Assembly (NCBI GenBank): GCA_039714575.1
Contig: JBDLJE010000004.1
Span: 1-63,916 of the forward strand
Direction: 5' to 3'
Length of the DNA stretch: 63,916 bases
Source: Sulfonitrofixus sp039714575
GTDB lineage: Bacteria; Campylobacterota; Campylobacteria; Campylobacterales; Sulfurimonadaceae
Made by a program: the position numbers and the translations under genes. Below, one piece after another: positions 25,988 to 34,511 of this stretch (its first letter is position 1; each line of letters starts with the position of its first letter). The notes under the pieces were generated by a model. The model did not search any database, was not told the origin of the DNA, and saw nothing but the letters and a program-made list of their open reading frames with translations.

Positions 25988-26845
25988 ATGGCATTTAATT
26001 ATGATAAATATTTAAGACTAGAGAAGATGCCAACACTATGGTGTTGGGGTTGTGGTGATGGTGTTATCCTTAAAGCGTTCATTAGAGCGATTGAAAAAAT
26101 GGGTGTATCTCAAGATGACGTTTGTGTTATTTCAGGAATTGGTTGTTCAGGAAGATTCTCTTCTTATGTAGACTTCAATACAATTCACACAACTCACGGT
26201 CGTACAGTGGCTTATGGAACGGGTGTTAAGCTTGTTCACCCAGATAAGTTGGTAGTTTGTGTTGCCGGTGATGGTGATGCACTTGCAATTGGTGGTAACC
26301 ATACTATCCATGCTGCTAGAAGAAATATCGATATGACTATGCTTGTTATCAACAACTTTATCTATGGTCTTACAAACTCACAAACATCTCCAACTACGCC
26401 TCAAGGTATGTGGACTGTAACGCAAAAGGCTGGTAATATTGATCCAACTTTTGATACTTGTGATCTTGCAATCGCTTCTGGAGCTTCTTTTGTTGCTCGT
26501 GAGACGATGCTTGAGCCAAAGAAACTTGAAAAGATTCTTATTAAGGCAATGGAGCATAGAGGTTTCTCAATGATGGAAGTTCTTTCTAACTGTCACATTA
26601 ACCTTGGCCGTAAAAACAAAATGGTCTCTGCTATGGAAAATCTTGAGTGGATCGACAGTATTACTACTTCTAAGAAGAAGTACGATGCTATGACAGAAGA
26701 AGAGCAGCTTAACTTGTTCCCACTTGGTGTCTTAAAGCAAGACTTAGAGGTTCGTGAGTATTGTGATATGTACCAAGATATTATTGATTCACATCAAGGC
26801 AAGCGTGGTAAGATCACTCAAGACGAATTTGCTAAAAAAATCTAA
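25988..26845 (+). CDS. oorB: 2-oxoglutarate:acceptor oxidoreductase beta subunit
   Basis: 285 residues. The thiamine diphosphate site is AGDGDALAIGG..NNFIYGLTNSQ. Cysteines in LWCWGCGDG and ISGIGCSGR probably ligate the proximal [4Fe-4S] cluster. It begins one base after the oorA stop codon. Confidence 0.96.
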   Translation: MAFNYDKYLRLEKMPTLWCWGCGDGVILKAFIRAIEKMGVSQDDVCVISGIGCSGRFSSYVDFNTIHTTHGRTVAYGTGVKLVHPDKLVVCVAGDGDALAIGGNHTIHAARRNIDMTMLVINNFIYGLTNSQTSPTTPQGMWTVTQKAGNIDPTFDTCDLAIASGASFVARETMLEPKKLEKILIKAMEHRGFSMMEVLSNCHINLGRKNKMVSAMENLEWIDSITTSKKKYDAMTEEEQLNLFPLGVLKQDLEVREYCDMYQDIIDSHQGKRGKITQDEFAKKI

Positions 26846-26854
26846 GGAGACACA

Positions 26855-27415
26855 ATGAGCGATACTAAAACTTTAATGAGATTTACTGGTGTTGGTGGGC
26901 AGGGTGTTCTTCTTGCTGGTGAGATTTTTGCAGCAGCAAAGATCAAGACTGGCGGTCATGGACTAAAAACAGCTACATATACATCACAGGTTCGTGGTGG
27001 TCCAACAGTTGTTGATATTCAACTTGACGATGAGATTATTTATTACCCATATGCAAACGATGGTGAGATCAACTTCATGCTATCAGTTGCTGAGATGAGT
27101 TATAAGCTCTTCAAAGACGGTGTTAAGCCTGGTGGAACGATTGTAATCGATCCAAACCTTGTTCACCCAACTGATGAAGACAGAAAAACTTGGAATATCT
27201 ATGAGATTCCAATTATTACTATTGCAAAAGAAGAGGTTGGTAATGTTATTACTCAATCTGTTGTTGCTCTTGCAATTGCAAATACAATGATGAAAGCTAT
27301 TGAAAAAGATGTTCTTATCGATACAATGCTTTCAAAAGTTCCTGCAAAAGTTCACGAAGTAAATAAAATTGCTTATGAGCTTGGTGAAAAATACGCTAAA
27401 GAAGTTATGGCATAA
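26855..27415 (+). CDS. oorC: 2-oxoglutarate:acceptor oxidoreductase gamma subunit
   Basis: 186 residues of the 2-oxoacid oxidoreductase gamma family: FTGVGGQGVLLAGEIFA near the start, then YTSQVRGGPTVVDIQ. It completes the four-subunit complex. It is the last gene of the operon; a UUCG-type terminator follows 24 bases later. Confidence 0.96.
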   Translation: MSDTKTLMRFTGVGGQGVLLAGEIFAAAKIKTGGHGLKTATYTSQVRGGPTVVDIQLDDEIIYYPYANDGEINFMLSVAEMSYKLFKDGVKPGGTIVIDPNLVHPTDEDRKTWNIYEIPIITIAKEEVGNVITQSVVALAIANTMMKAIEKDVLIDTMLSKVPAKVHEVNKIAYELGEKYAKEVMA

Positions 27416-27438
27416 GCCACAGCTCTTCTAGCTATTTT

Positions 27439-27462
27439 AAGCGGTTTCGGCCGCTTTTTTTT
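27439..27462 (+). terminator. rho-independent terminator of the icd-oorC operon
   Basis: Stem AAGCGGT/GCCGCTT closed by a TTCG tetraloop and followed by an unbroken T tract to 27462. This is the classic intrinsic terminator shape and the clearest one in the window. Confidence 0.85.
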
Positions 27463-27773
27463 GATCAATTAGCTAATATTATATAATATTTTCCCTTTTT
27501 TCCTCACTTTTCGGCCCTAAGACGTTTTTATACCTCTCAATGTACTCTCAACCTATTAAATCCTGTAGAGAGCAAATATAGTGCAAACGGTACGACAGTA
27601 GGAAATTGTCCTATTGATAAATGTTTCCACGAAGCAGGTATCTGCAATATTTTAATATCAGAATACAAGCTGCATCAGACCTGTATTCATAGTTGTTCAA
27701 TTTAGCATTTTGGAAAGAACATCTTTTTAAAAGAAGAGATAACTGTTCTTCAAACTTTTTAGTTATCATTACG
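27463..27773. other. gene-free stretch between oorC terminator and rnpB
   Basis: AT-rich; no coding region is supported on either strand. Its right end holds a possible rnpB -10 (TATCAT, 27764-27769), 5 bases before the predicted RNA start. Confidence 0.5.
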
Positions 27774-28098
27774 CAGGTACAACACGTGGTTGCTTGATCT
27801 TTGTATCAAGAGGAAAGTCCGGGCTGCTGTAAGACAGGGTTCCATCTAACGGATGGCCGATGCAAGTCGAGGGAAAGTGCAACAGAAAGTAGACCGCCTC
27901 GTAAGAGGTAAGGGTGAAACGGCGGGGTAAGAGCCCACCAGTTCCTTGAGCAATCTTGGAAGCTATGTAAACCCAACCTGGCAGCAAGAAACAGATGGTT
28001 AGCGTCTTACATTGCTATTGTTTCGCTAGAGCTGTATTGTAAAATACAGAGTAGATTAATTGCCACATTAACAAAACCCGGCTTATTGCTGTACCTTT
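27774..28098 (+). ncRNA. rnpB: RNase P RNA (bacterial type A)
   Basis: Catalytic RNA that trims tRNA 5' leaders. Conserved core elements are in order: GAGGAAAGTCCGGGC at 27810, AACAGAAAGTAGACCGCC near 27890, AAGGGTGAAA with GGTAAGAGCCCACCAG near 27910-27940, and ACAAAACCCGGCTTA near 28070-28084. The ends pair as P1: AGGTACA (27775-27781) with TGTACCT (28090-28096). End positions are set from this helix. Confidence 0.93.
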
Positions 28099-28812
28099 TA
28101 CAATAAGTTTAAAAAGCTTCATTTTTCTTCATAAAATCTATTCATATTAATTAGTAAAACCCTAAAATAAGGCTTGTTATAAATATGTATTTTTCTATTG
28201 GTATTGTCTTTTTATAAGCTATTCTAGTCTTTATTGACTACACTCTTTCACGACTCGGCATTTAGTGCCTCCCTGCATTACGCTGTTGGCGCTTACCTTT
28301 TTTACTCGCAAAAAACGAAACCATACAGTGCTAAAGCGCCGTACAGGGCGAAACTAAATTTCGCATCGTAAAAAGCGCCAAGTGGTGACGCATTATTTAA
28401 ATTTAAAAGCTAAAGCTTTTGACTTTGGTTGAGTATTGTCGATAAGTTACTGCGTCTTGGTACAGTGACTGAAGCCGGAGGGGTTTCGTGACTCCGAGTA
28501 TATGATACTTTCAACAGTAACTGTACCCGTCATTGCACTTCTTTTTTTTCGTTAGTTTTCTTTCTTGTGCAAGCAAGAAAAAAAAGTGACATACTAACGA
28601 TATGAAGTAATGAAAAAACCTAATCATCATAGCGACATATTGTCGTCTACTCAGTATAAAAAAAGATTTTAACACTTAAAAAACAGCAGTTATATGAATA
28701 AAATCCAAACAATGTTGATCAAAACAAGTAAAACACAATACACTTAAAATAGGTATCATATTTCATAATATCAACACAATTTAGGATAAAAAATTGATTT
28801 TTTATCCTAAAG
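28099..28812. other. long non-coding stretch with strong secondary structure
   Basis: About 700 bases with no supported gene. It contains the 16-bp palindrome AAAAGCTAAAGCTTTT near 28408. A nested hairpin follows, with outer arms 28459-28471 and 28515-28527 (12 of 13 paired) and inner arms CGGAG 28476-28480 / CTCCG 28492-28496. A TTTCTTG/CAAGAAA hairpin lies at 28561-28580 with A-rich flanks. The arrangement could be one or more small RNAs on either strand, or decayed repeats. Confidence 0.45.
28459..28527. ncRNA. candidate structured RNA (nested hairpin)
   Basis: Outer 13-base arms GGTACAGTGACTG and CAGTAACTGTACC enclose an inner CGGAG/CTCCG helix and a short GTATATGATAC stem. The nesting suggests a folded RNA, but the strand is unknown and no promoter is assigned. 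A repeat element is the alternative. Confidence 0.3.
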
Positions 28813-29370
28813 TTACCGCTTTAATTCCGACTCCACATTACACATCGCCTTAAAACCGGTCCAATAGAGCTTTTCAGTATCAAACCCGAGTTCGGTCAGA
28901 GTAGAAAGTATGGTCTCTCTGTCCTCAGGACTTAACACGGTTTTTCGTGAGAGGATCCATAGGTATTCCCTGTCTGGAGTGCTAACCACGCTGTATCGGT
29001 AGTCCTCAGCGAGCATCAAAACCCAGTAGTCACCTTGCAAACGCCATGGGAAGTCGATCTTGAACTTGCTGTTGTTGCTTCCTTCAACGACTTTCATTGT
29101 CCCTTTGTCTTGTGCCTTTAGGCGCCCGCTGCCGTCATAACAGCTGTTTATTACACTGAGCCTGTCATTGATACGTTGGTAGTTGGCTGTTGCACCGACA
29201 CAACCGGCTTCGGTGTAGTTCTCATAACGTGCGAGTTCGTTCCAGGCACCGCTGTAGCGCTCCAGGTCGGCGGCAGGTACGGTAGTCAGCGGTGTTTTTG
29301 TTGGCCTGTCGCATGCGGCAAAAAAGAGCATCATCAATGTAAAAGTGATTAAGAGAGAAATACGCATCAT
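28813..29370 (-). CDS. blc: bacterial lipocalin lipoprotein (Blc-like)
   Basis: 185 residues. Signal peptide with lipobox FAAC puts the lipid-anchored Cys at position 20. The lipocalin pattern follows: YSGAWNELARYENY, AGCVGATANYQ, GDYWVLMLAEDYRYSVV and EYLWILSRK. Blc proteins bind fatty acids or lysophospholipids at the outer membrane and are induced by envelope stress. It lies 6 bases downstream of a TetR regulator and is almost certainly cotranscribed with it, so it is a likely regulon member. Confidence 0.85.
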   Translation of the reverse strand: MMRISLLITFTLMMLFFAACDRPTKTPLTTVPAADLERYSGAWNELARYENYTEAGCVGATANYQRINDRLSVINSCYDGSGRLKAQDKGTMKVVEGSNNSKFKIDFPWRLQGDYWVLMLAEDYRYSVVSTPDREYLWILSRKTVLSPEDRETILSTLTELGFDTEKLYWTGFKAMCNVESELKR

Positions 29371-29376
29371 AACGGA

Positions 29377-29991
29377 CTAGATCGCCACACTTTCCCAAAA
29401 GAACTCCAAATGCTTCTCAAATTGGGTCGATAGAGACGTTGTAGGCTCATTATCTATCTTCATAAGGGTAACTTGCAGCCTGAGGTAGAAAAGAGGGCTC
29501 AGGAACTCCGTAGCCATCAATTTTGGGTCTCCTGAGCGTATGAGGTCCTCTTGCATCATCACAAAGAAGGCCTCAGAGAGCATTTTGATGTTGTTGTTGT
29601 GGAATTCGCTCTTAAAACTGTCCCTGATGGTCTTGTTCTGCAGCAGCTCGATCATCAGGATACGAAAGAGGCGTTCGTTCTTGGCATCAAAGGTCATAAG
29701 CTTGTAACCGACGATAAAAGAGAAGAGGAATTTCTTGCCGTCTTTAGCACGTTCAGCGATACTTTTCTCGCTCTGAGAGGCTGATGTAGGGGTGGAGAAT
29801 AGGGTGGCCGCAACGGCTTTAAAGATCTCTTCTTTGTTGGTAAAGTGGTTATAGAGTGCACTCTCGCGTATGCCTACTTTGGCTGCGATCTTACGTACCG
29901 ATGCAGCCTTGTAGCCATACTCGGAGAAGAGCTCCATACTGGCTTTTAATATAAGATCTTTAGTGCTTTTTCCGCTGCCGCTTTCTTGCAT
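29377..29991 (-). CDS. TetR/AcrR family transcriptional regulator
   Basis: 204 residues. The N-terminal HTH (KDLILKASMELFSEYGYKAA, then VRKIAAKVGIRESALYNHF) is canonical TetR; the C-terminal ligand domain is not assignable. Upstream, at 30004-30294, lie several copies of the palindrome TGAACA-NN-TGTTCA, the expected size and symmetry for a TetR operator, so it probably autoregulates. The lipocalin gene follows in the same operon. Confidence 0.88.
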   Translation of the reverse strand: MQESGSGKSTKDLILKASMELFSEYGYKAASVRKIAAKVGIRESALYNHFTNKEEIFKAVAATLFSTPTSASQSEKSIAERAKDGKKFLFSFIVGYKLMTFDAKNERLFRILMIELLQNKTIRDSFKSEFHNNNIKMLSEAFFVMMQEDLIRSGDPKLMATEFLSPLFYLRLQVTLMKIDNEPTTSLSTQFEKHLEFFWESVAI

Positions 29992-30003
29992 AATATCCTC
30001 AGG

Positions 30004-30050
30004 TGAACAGTTGTTAATATGTCGTATAACTATATATGAACAGTTGTTAA
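30004..30050. promoter_or_regulatory. two TetR-type operator copies (sites 1 and 2)
   Basis: Identical 14-mers TGAACAGTTGTTAA at 30004-30017 and 30037-30050, each TGAACA-NN-TGTTCA with one mismatch. Site 1 is 12 bases from the tetR start codon, in its leader or core promoter. Confidence 0.65.
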
Positions 30051-30066
30051 CTTATGCTTAATAGCA

Positions 30067-30124
30067 GGTGAACAAGTGTTCACCTTGCACCTGTTTTTGA
30101 CAATACTGTATGAACAACTGTTCA
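30067..30124. promoter_or_regulatory. two perfect TetR-type operators (sites 3 and 4)
   Basis: GGTGAACA-AG-TGTTCACC (30067-30084) and ATGAACA-AC-TGTTCAT (30110-30125) are perfect palindromes with a 2-base centre. They are the best copies and sit midway between the two divergent transcription directions. Confidence 0.7.
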
Positions 30125-30135
30125 TCTATGAATAC

Positions 30136-30149
30136 CCCTATATATAGGG
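30136..30149. promoter_or_regulatory. palindrome CCCTATATATAGGG
   Basis: A perfect 14-bp palindrome between operator sites 4 and 5. It could be a second regulator's site or a -10 region for the rightward promoter. Confidence 0.4.
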
Positions 30150-30248
30150 ATTTGCTTGGTACTGAATTTAAATATATCGCCCGCTTTTATGTTGAAAAAA
30201 GAGGCTTGAAAAAGAGGTGAACAAAAAGAGATTTGCTATTGTGTTAAA

Positions 30249-30294
30249 CGAACAGACGTTCATGTTTTTCAGGAGTAACAGATGCAGCTGTTCA
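30249..30294. promoter_or_regulatory. operator site 5 and half-site before the broken lipoprotein gene
   Basis: CGAACA-GA-CGTTCA at 30249-30262 fits the TetR-type palindrome with one change per half. A half-site TGTTCA follows at 30289-30294, and another half-site (TGAACA) lies at 30219-30224. They flank the AGGAG ribosome site of the next gene. Confidence 0.5.
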
Positions 30295-30487
30295 TACTGT
30301 TTTGGATGACAGCAAGAGTTTTTTAGTAGCGGCTGTACCTATTCAACGATCAAGATTAAAGTTGATAACCAACGGAATGAGTTTGATCTTAATTGAGCAA
30401 AATACCGTTGCCGTTGCTGAGGAGGATTGTATTGTCTATGGAAATATTAGAGCAGCGGACGGCAGGATTAAAGGTGGAGGTCTTTAG
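30282..30487 (+). pseudogene. probable frameshifted small lipoprotein gene
   Basis: ATG 30282 follows AGGAG at 30271-30275 with ideal spacing but meets a stop after 14 codons (MQLFILFWMTARVF). Dropping one T from the T6 tract near 30319 continues the frame into SSGCTYSTIKIKVDNQR, giving a lipobox-like FSSGC. Dropping one A near 30392 then continues into the frame ending GNIRAADGRIKGGGL at 30487. This reconstructs a ~67-residue lipoprotein. Read alone, the last frame gives a 61-residue product from TTG 30302. It sits under the TetR-type operators and could be their lost or phase-variable target. Interpretation is inferential. Confidence 0.35.
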
Positions 30488-30488
30488 G

Positions 30489-33400
30489 TTATTTCGCCTT
30501 TCTCTCTTCTCTATCTACTTGTCTCTGCTCCATTCTCTCTATTGTCTTATCGAGTCTGCTTTTATGAATTTGTTCAGGGTGTTTGACGACACCGGTATAA
30601 AACGGTGTGCACTCTGTTGCTTGAGCGGTAATGTCTTTTGGTGCATCGGTCACACGGGTCAGTGCTTTGTCGGTTCTCTCTCCAACAACGGGCACATAAC
30701 TCGCCGCCTCACCAACGACAGAACCGGTACCTTTGACAATGTCGGCACCAAGGTCGAGAGCACTGCCGATGTTGCCAAGCAGAGACTTGGTCGCACCGCC
30801 GACGACATTAAAGCCTGCCGCAGCCAGCTGCACCTGTGGTTCACTCAGGTTACCTTCGACCTGTTGGATGTAATACGCGCAGTTGGTCGGAAAGAGCAGA
30901 CCGATGTAGAACGCATTGAATGTTCGTGAATCAAGGTTTATGTCGCCTTTAACGGCGATCAGGTTCTTCTCTGTTGCAATGGCGCAATCGACACAATGAA
31001 GTATTGAGTTGTTGATATCGGTCAAAAGGCGTATCTCTCTAAAGCGGGTACCGGTAGTCGCCTCTTTAGTCAGGTCAGAAGGGATCTCTTTGATCGAACG
31101 TATAATAGGCAGCTCAGTTAAACTCCCTTGAAAAAGGTTCAGGTCTTGAGAGTCCCGAAGTGTCTTCAGTGAATCGTCGAGCACAACACCTTCCAGGAGC
31201 ATGTTTGTGATGTTGATGTCACTGCGGCCTCTGATGGTTGAGAGGTTGCCCTCAAGCAGTGAAGGGGAGCTGATATTGATCACAGCGTCCAGAGACCCAT
31301 CTGCAATAGGCACTTTTTGACCGCTAAAGGCAACAAGTTTAGGAACAGAGACACTCTTGGCCGTCAGGTGGAGGTCAGTGTTGGTGACATAGGCGTTAAA
31401 CTCACCACCCAGCGAATCACTTGTCATGGTTGCGTACAGTTCCGGTTTGGTGCGTACTTCTCCATAGATAGAGGCTTTTGAGTGGTAGGGTGCATCAGGG
31501 TAGGGTCTGAGCTGTAACTGATACGCTGCTGTAAGGTTCTGCTCTTTGAACATATAACGCAGGTTCTGAAGGGTAGCTGTCTCATGTGCAGCAGTCATGT
31601 CAGCCTTGGACAGATAGAGAGACTCCTTTTGATACTGACCGACAGCGGTCAGGTTGGTGTCTTTTAGCCACAGCTCTGTTTTCAGGTCGCTTTTGAGATG
31701 AAAATCGCCGGTTTTGAGGTTGTAGTTGCTTTTATGGAGTTTGAGTTGCAGCAGTCTGTTCGTTACATCAGCATCAAAGCTGACCAGACCTTTATCGTTA
31801 TAAGCTTGTATGGAAGCGTTTGTCTCAAGATGAGAAGTCGCATTTGCATCCAGCTTTTTATGCCACTCTTCAGGCAGTTGAAAGTCAAGCAGGTTGATCG
31901 TCAGGTGTTGATACTCGTTTTGTATAAAGTCACCGTGAATAAGAAGCGGCCCTTTCAGCTCTTTTGGGAGTATGAAGGTGTTTTTCTCAAGGGCTTTGAT
32001 GTTGAGTTTATAGTGGCTTTTGAACTGCTTTTTGGACAGATCAAACACCACATTGGAGACGTTGATGGTCTCATTGTCGGTTTTAACGGTGGCGTGCCCG
32101 CGGTAACGGTCATCTTTATAGTTAAGCGACATGTCGTGTTTAAGTGAAAATGGACGGACTGATGCGCTCAGGTCACGGTAACCGCTGAGCTTGTCAGAGT
32201 TGACCATGACGTTAATGGAGGAGGGTGAGTAGCGTATATTGTAGGCCAGAGCACCCTTCATAATGACGGGCTGGTCCGTTAAGCGCATCACCTCTTCGAC
32301 AGGCAGGCCGTTACCCGACATCTTGATGACCTTCTTCCTGCTTTCAAAAGAGATGCTGCCAAGCTCTTTGGACTCCAGCTCTATCGTTGTCTTCTGCGGT
32401 GTATAGTCCACAAAGGTCTTGCCTGAGAGTGTATAGTCAGGGTTAAGGCCGGCAAAACGGTCTAAACGTGTCACTGCAAAATCAACCTTGCTTTTTACAC
32501 CTTGGCCCGAGTAGTGGAGCTTGTTGATCACGACCTTTTCGTACGGTGTTGTCAGTGTTGTTTTATTCAGTCTGCTCTTTTTGAGGTTCAATGAGCCTTT
32601 GATGTTCAGTTTTGGTGCCTGATAGTGGGCTGTCTTGATCTTTTTGGCATTAAAGTTGAAGAAAAGGAGCTGTGCATCCGGTTTATAACGAAGAGCAGAA
32701 TAGTTGACAATAGCGACATTGCTCCATAGAGTAGGGCGAACAACAATGTCACCGTTTTTTTCGCTGTTTGCCTTTACAGTCAATGCAAGATCATTTTTCA
32801 GACCCACATCTTTTCGGTACCTCCACGGCAATTTCAGGTTTTTACTTTGAACTTTGGCGTGCCAAAGAAGCGGTTCACTGCTTAGGTTGGCGTCTGCCTC
32901 TAAAAAGAGGTCGCCTTGCGCTATCACCTCTTGGTCTGCCATTTTCTGAACAATTTCAAGCGGCATATTATTTGATATTAAATGTAGCTGATTGGCCTTT
33001 AAAGATAGTAAAACAGGGCTGTTAAGAGCTTTTGAGTCCATGCTTGCTGATAAATTGTCATTGCCGTAACTGACATCGCCGAAAAGTGCATAATCGTCCT
33101 GCAGGTTGAGCGGTTTTGTCTTTTTTGAGGTGAGCTTATAGTCTAAAGCCAAGTCGCTGGTATTAAGATCAAACTGCATTCTCTTGGTGCGAAGCGTATA
33201 GTCATCGACCGTTATATGGTAACTGGCATTGAGATCGTTTTTTCCAATGGAACCGTTCAGGTCTAAAGCAGCATGTTTGAGAGGTGCTATCTTCTCTTGA
33301 TGGTTTATGATGTCAAGTTCAACGTTAAAGGTGCTTTGGTTGAAATCATAGAAGAGGTTTGAAAAGTCAGCATCTATAAATCGGCTCTTCAGCGTGAGGC

Positions 33401-34085
33401 TGCTGCTTAAGTTCTCCGCACCGACGCTGCCGTTGATCTCCAGGGCAAGAGCAAGAGGGTGCTCAAGCTCAGGTGAGATCAGTGTCGTTGCACTCTTTTC
33501 GAGCTGCAGCTCTTGGCTCTGTAAAAAGAAACCGACGGTGTAGGGCGCTTCTATGATACCGCTTCCTTTGGCAGACAGCTGTCCCGTGGCATAGTTGGGG
33601 AGAGGATCGTTCTGCTGCGTACGAAAGGAGGTAAGGTCAACACTGTCGATCTCATAATGGTAGTTCCACTCCTCAAGACTCAGCTCACCTGTGAGTGTAC
33701 CGTTCAAAAGAGTAGCATTAAGTTTGAGAAGGAGGTTGTCAGTGGTGAACTCGGCATCTAAAACGGCGGCTATATATGGAAGTTCTACAGTGGCAACATT
33801 GGAAAAGGTGTTGACGTTGCCGTCATAGTGGAGTTTTACAGTAGCCGACGTCCATGACGTCGGGGTTAGAAGAAGAGTAAATGTGTCCTTGGCGTTAAGT
33901 GTTCCTGACGACCTGAACCCTTGCAGACTGAGTCTCGCCTGCGTTACATCAGCATCGACCTCCAGGAAGTGGCTTAGCGCTTTTTGCGTCAGGGCTTTTG
34001 TGACTGCAGGCGAAAAGAGCAGGACCAACGTCAGTATTACAGGTGTAACAATAAAAAGAGATAGATACTTTAGAACTGTTTTCAC
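30489..34085 (-). CDS. giant AsmA-like envelope protein
   Basis: 1198 residues: N-terminal membrane anchor (YLSLFIVTPVILTLVLLFSP), then a very long beta-rich periplasmic region of repeated short strands. The C-terminal AsmA/DUF748-like region includes GSLDAVINISSPSLLEGN, VKGDINLDSRTFNAF and a glycine-rich tail (GFNVVGGATKSLLGNIG). The last ~50 residues are charged. AsmA-like proteins are linked to lipid transport and outer-membrane homeostasis. It is distinct in sequence from the 1069-residue protein at 12317-15526. Convergent with the broken lipoprotein gene, one base separating the ends. Confidence 0.8.
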   Translation of the reverse strand: MKTVLKYLSLFIVTPVILTLVLLFSPAVTKALTQKALSHFLEVDADVTQARLSLQGFRSSGTLNAKDTFTLLLTPTSWTSATVKLHYDGNVNTFSNVATVELPYIAAVLDAEFTTDNLLLKLNATLLNGTLTGELSLEEWNYHYEIDSVDLTSFRTQQNDPLPNYATGQLSAKGSGIIEAPYTVGFFLQSQELQLEKSATTLISPELEHPLALALEINGSVGAENLSSSLTLKSRFIDADFSNLFYDFNQSTFNVELDIINHQEKIAPLKHAALDLNGSIGKNDLNASYHITVDDYTLRTKRMQFDLNTSDLALDYKLTSKKTKPLNLQDDYALFGDVSYGNDNLSASMDSKALNSPVLLSLKANQLHLISNNMPLEIVQKMADQEVIAQGDLFLEADANLSSEPLLWHAKVQSKNLKLPWRYRKDVGLKNDLALTVKANSEKNGDIVVRPTLWSNVAIVNYSALRYKPDAQLLFFNFNAKKIKTAHYQAPKLNIKGSLNLKKSRLNKTTLTTPYEKVVINKLHYSGQGVKSKVDFAVTRLDRFAGLNPDYTLSGKTFVDYTPQKTTIELESKELGSISFESRKKVIKMSGNGLPVEEVMRLTDQPVIMKGALAYNIRYSPSSINVMVNSDKLSGYRDLSASVRPFSLKHDMSLNYKDDRYRGHATVKTDNETINVSNVVFDLSKKQFKSHYKLNIKALEKNTFILPKELKGPLLIHGDFIQNEYQHLTINLLDFQLPEEWHKKLDANATSHLETNASIQAYNDKGLVSFDADVTNRLLQLKLHKSNYNLKTGDFHLKSDLKTELWLKDTNLTAVGQYQKESLYLSKADMTAAHETATLQNLRYMFKEQNLTAAYQLQLRPYPDAPYHSKASIYGEVRTKPELYATMTSDSLGGEFNAYVTNTDLHLTAKSVSVPKLVAFSGQKVPIADGSLDAVINISSPSLLEGNLSTIRGRSDINITNMLLEGVVLDDSLKTLRDSQDLNLFQGSLTELPIIRSIKEIPSDLTKEATTGTRFREIRLLTDINNSILHCVDCAIATEKNLIAVKGDINLDSRTFNAFYIGLLFPTNCAYYIQQVEGNLSEPQVQLAAAGFNVVGGATKSLLGNIGSALDLGADIVKGTGSVVGEAASYVPVVGERTDKALTRVTDAPKDITAQATECTPFYTGVVKHPEQIHKSRLDKTIERMEQRQVDREERKAK

Positions 34086-34178
34086 GATACTTTTCTGCCT
34101 TTATGTCTAATACTATCATACTCACAAAACTTATTAGTCTTAATCCAAAACGAATCATAAAATCAATATAATCCCTTT

Positions 34179-34492
34179 ATTACGCCACCAACTAAACATC
34201 TAAATCTCAATAAGGGTAATTTTGTACATAATCAAGGCAGATGTTCTTTAGCGTAGCCATAGCTACGGTGAAGGATATCTCAGAGAAATATGCTTAATGC
34301 ATGTTTTCTGAGTAAAGTTGACATTAATGACTATGTACAAAATCACCCTTACCCTTCGGGGAGGGCGAGAAGAGGCAACCTTCAAACAAATAGAGCTTCG
34401 ACTTAGCTATGGCTAGGTCTTCATCTCTCTTCGTTCAAATCTTACCTCTTCTCGCCCTCTTGAGTTTTTAGATGTTTAGTTAGTGGCGTAAT
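34179..34492. repeat. 314-bp composite element: inverted repeat enclosing two hairpins
   Basis: Outer arms 34179-34204 and 34467-34492 are inverted copies with 25 of 26 positions matching. Inside are two independent stem-loops: 34212-34350 (arms AAGGGTAATTTTGTACATA and its copy, 18 of 19) and 34361-34459 (perfect 15-bp arms, GAGGGCGAGAAGAGG at 34361-34375). Loops carry TAGCCATAGCTACGG and TTAGCTATGGCTAGG. GGATATCTCA and TGAGTAAAGT match the element at 93-247. The right arm ends 19 bases before manC. No gene lies in 34086-34511. Confidence 0.85.
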
Positions 34493-34511
34493 ATTTACGA
34501 AAGCGGAGTGG

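Noticed and set aside
27769..27987. Open reading frame on the minus strand across the RNase P RNA
   Set aside because: It lies antisense to a clear rnpB with all conserved core elements; no ribosome site or protein motif.
30393..30929. 178-codon plus-strand frame
   Set aside because: Antisense shadow of the AsmA-like gene 30489-34085; no motif and its start lies in the broken lipoprotein region.
34212..34350. Insertion sequence with its own transposase
   Set aside because: The element is only about 314 bp and has no open frame; at most a non-autonomous element.
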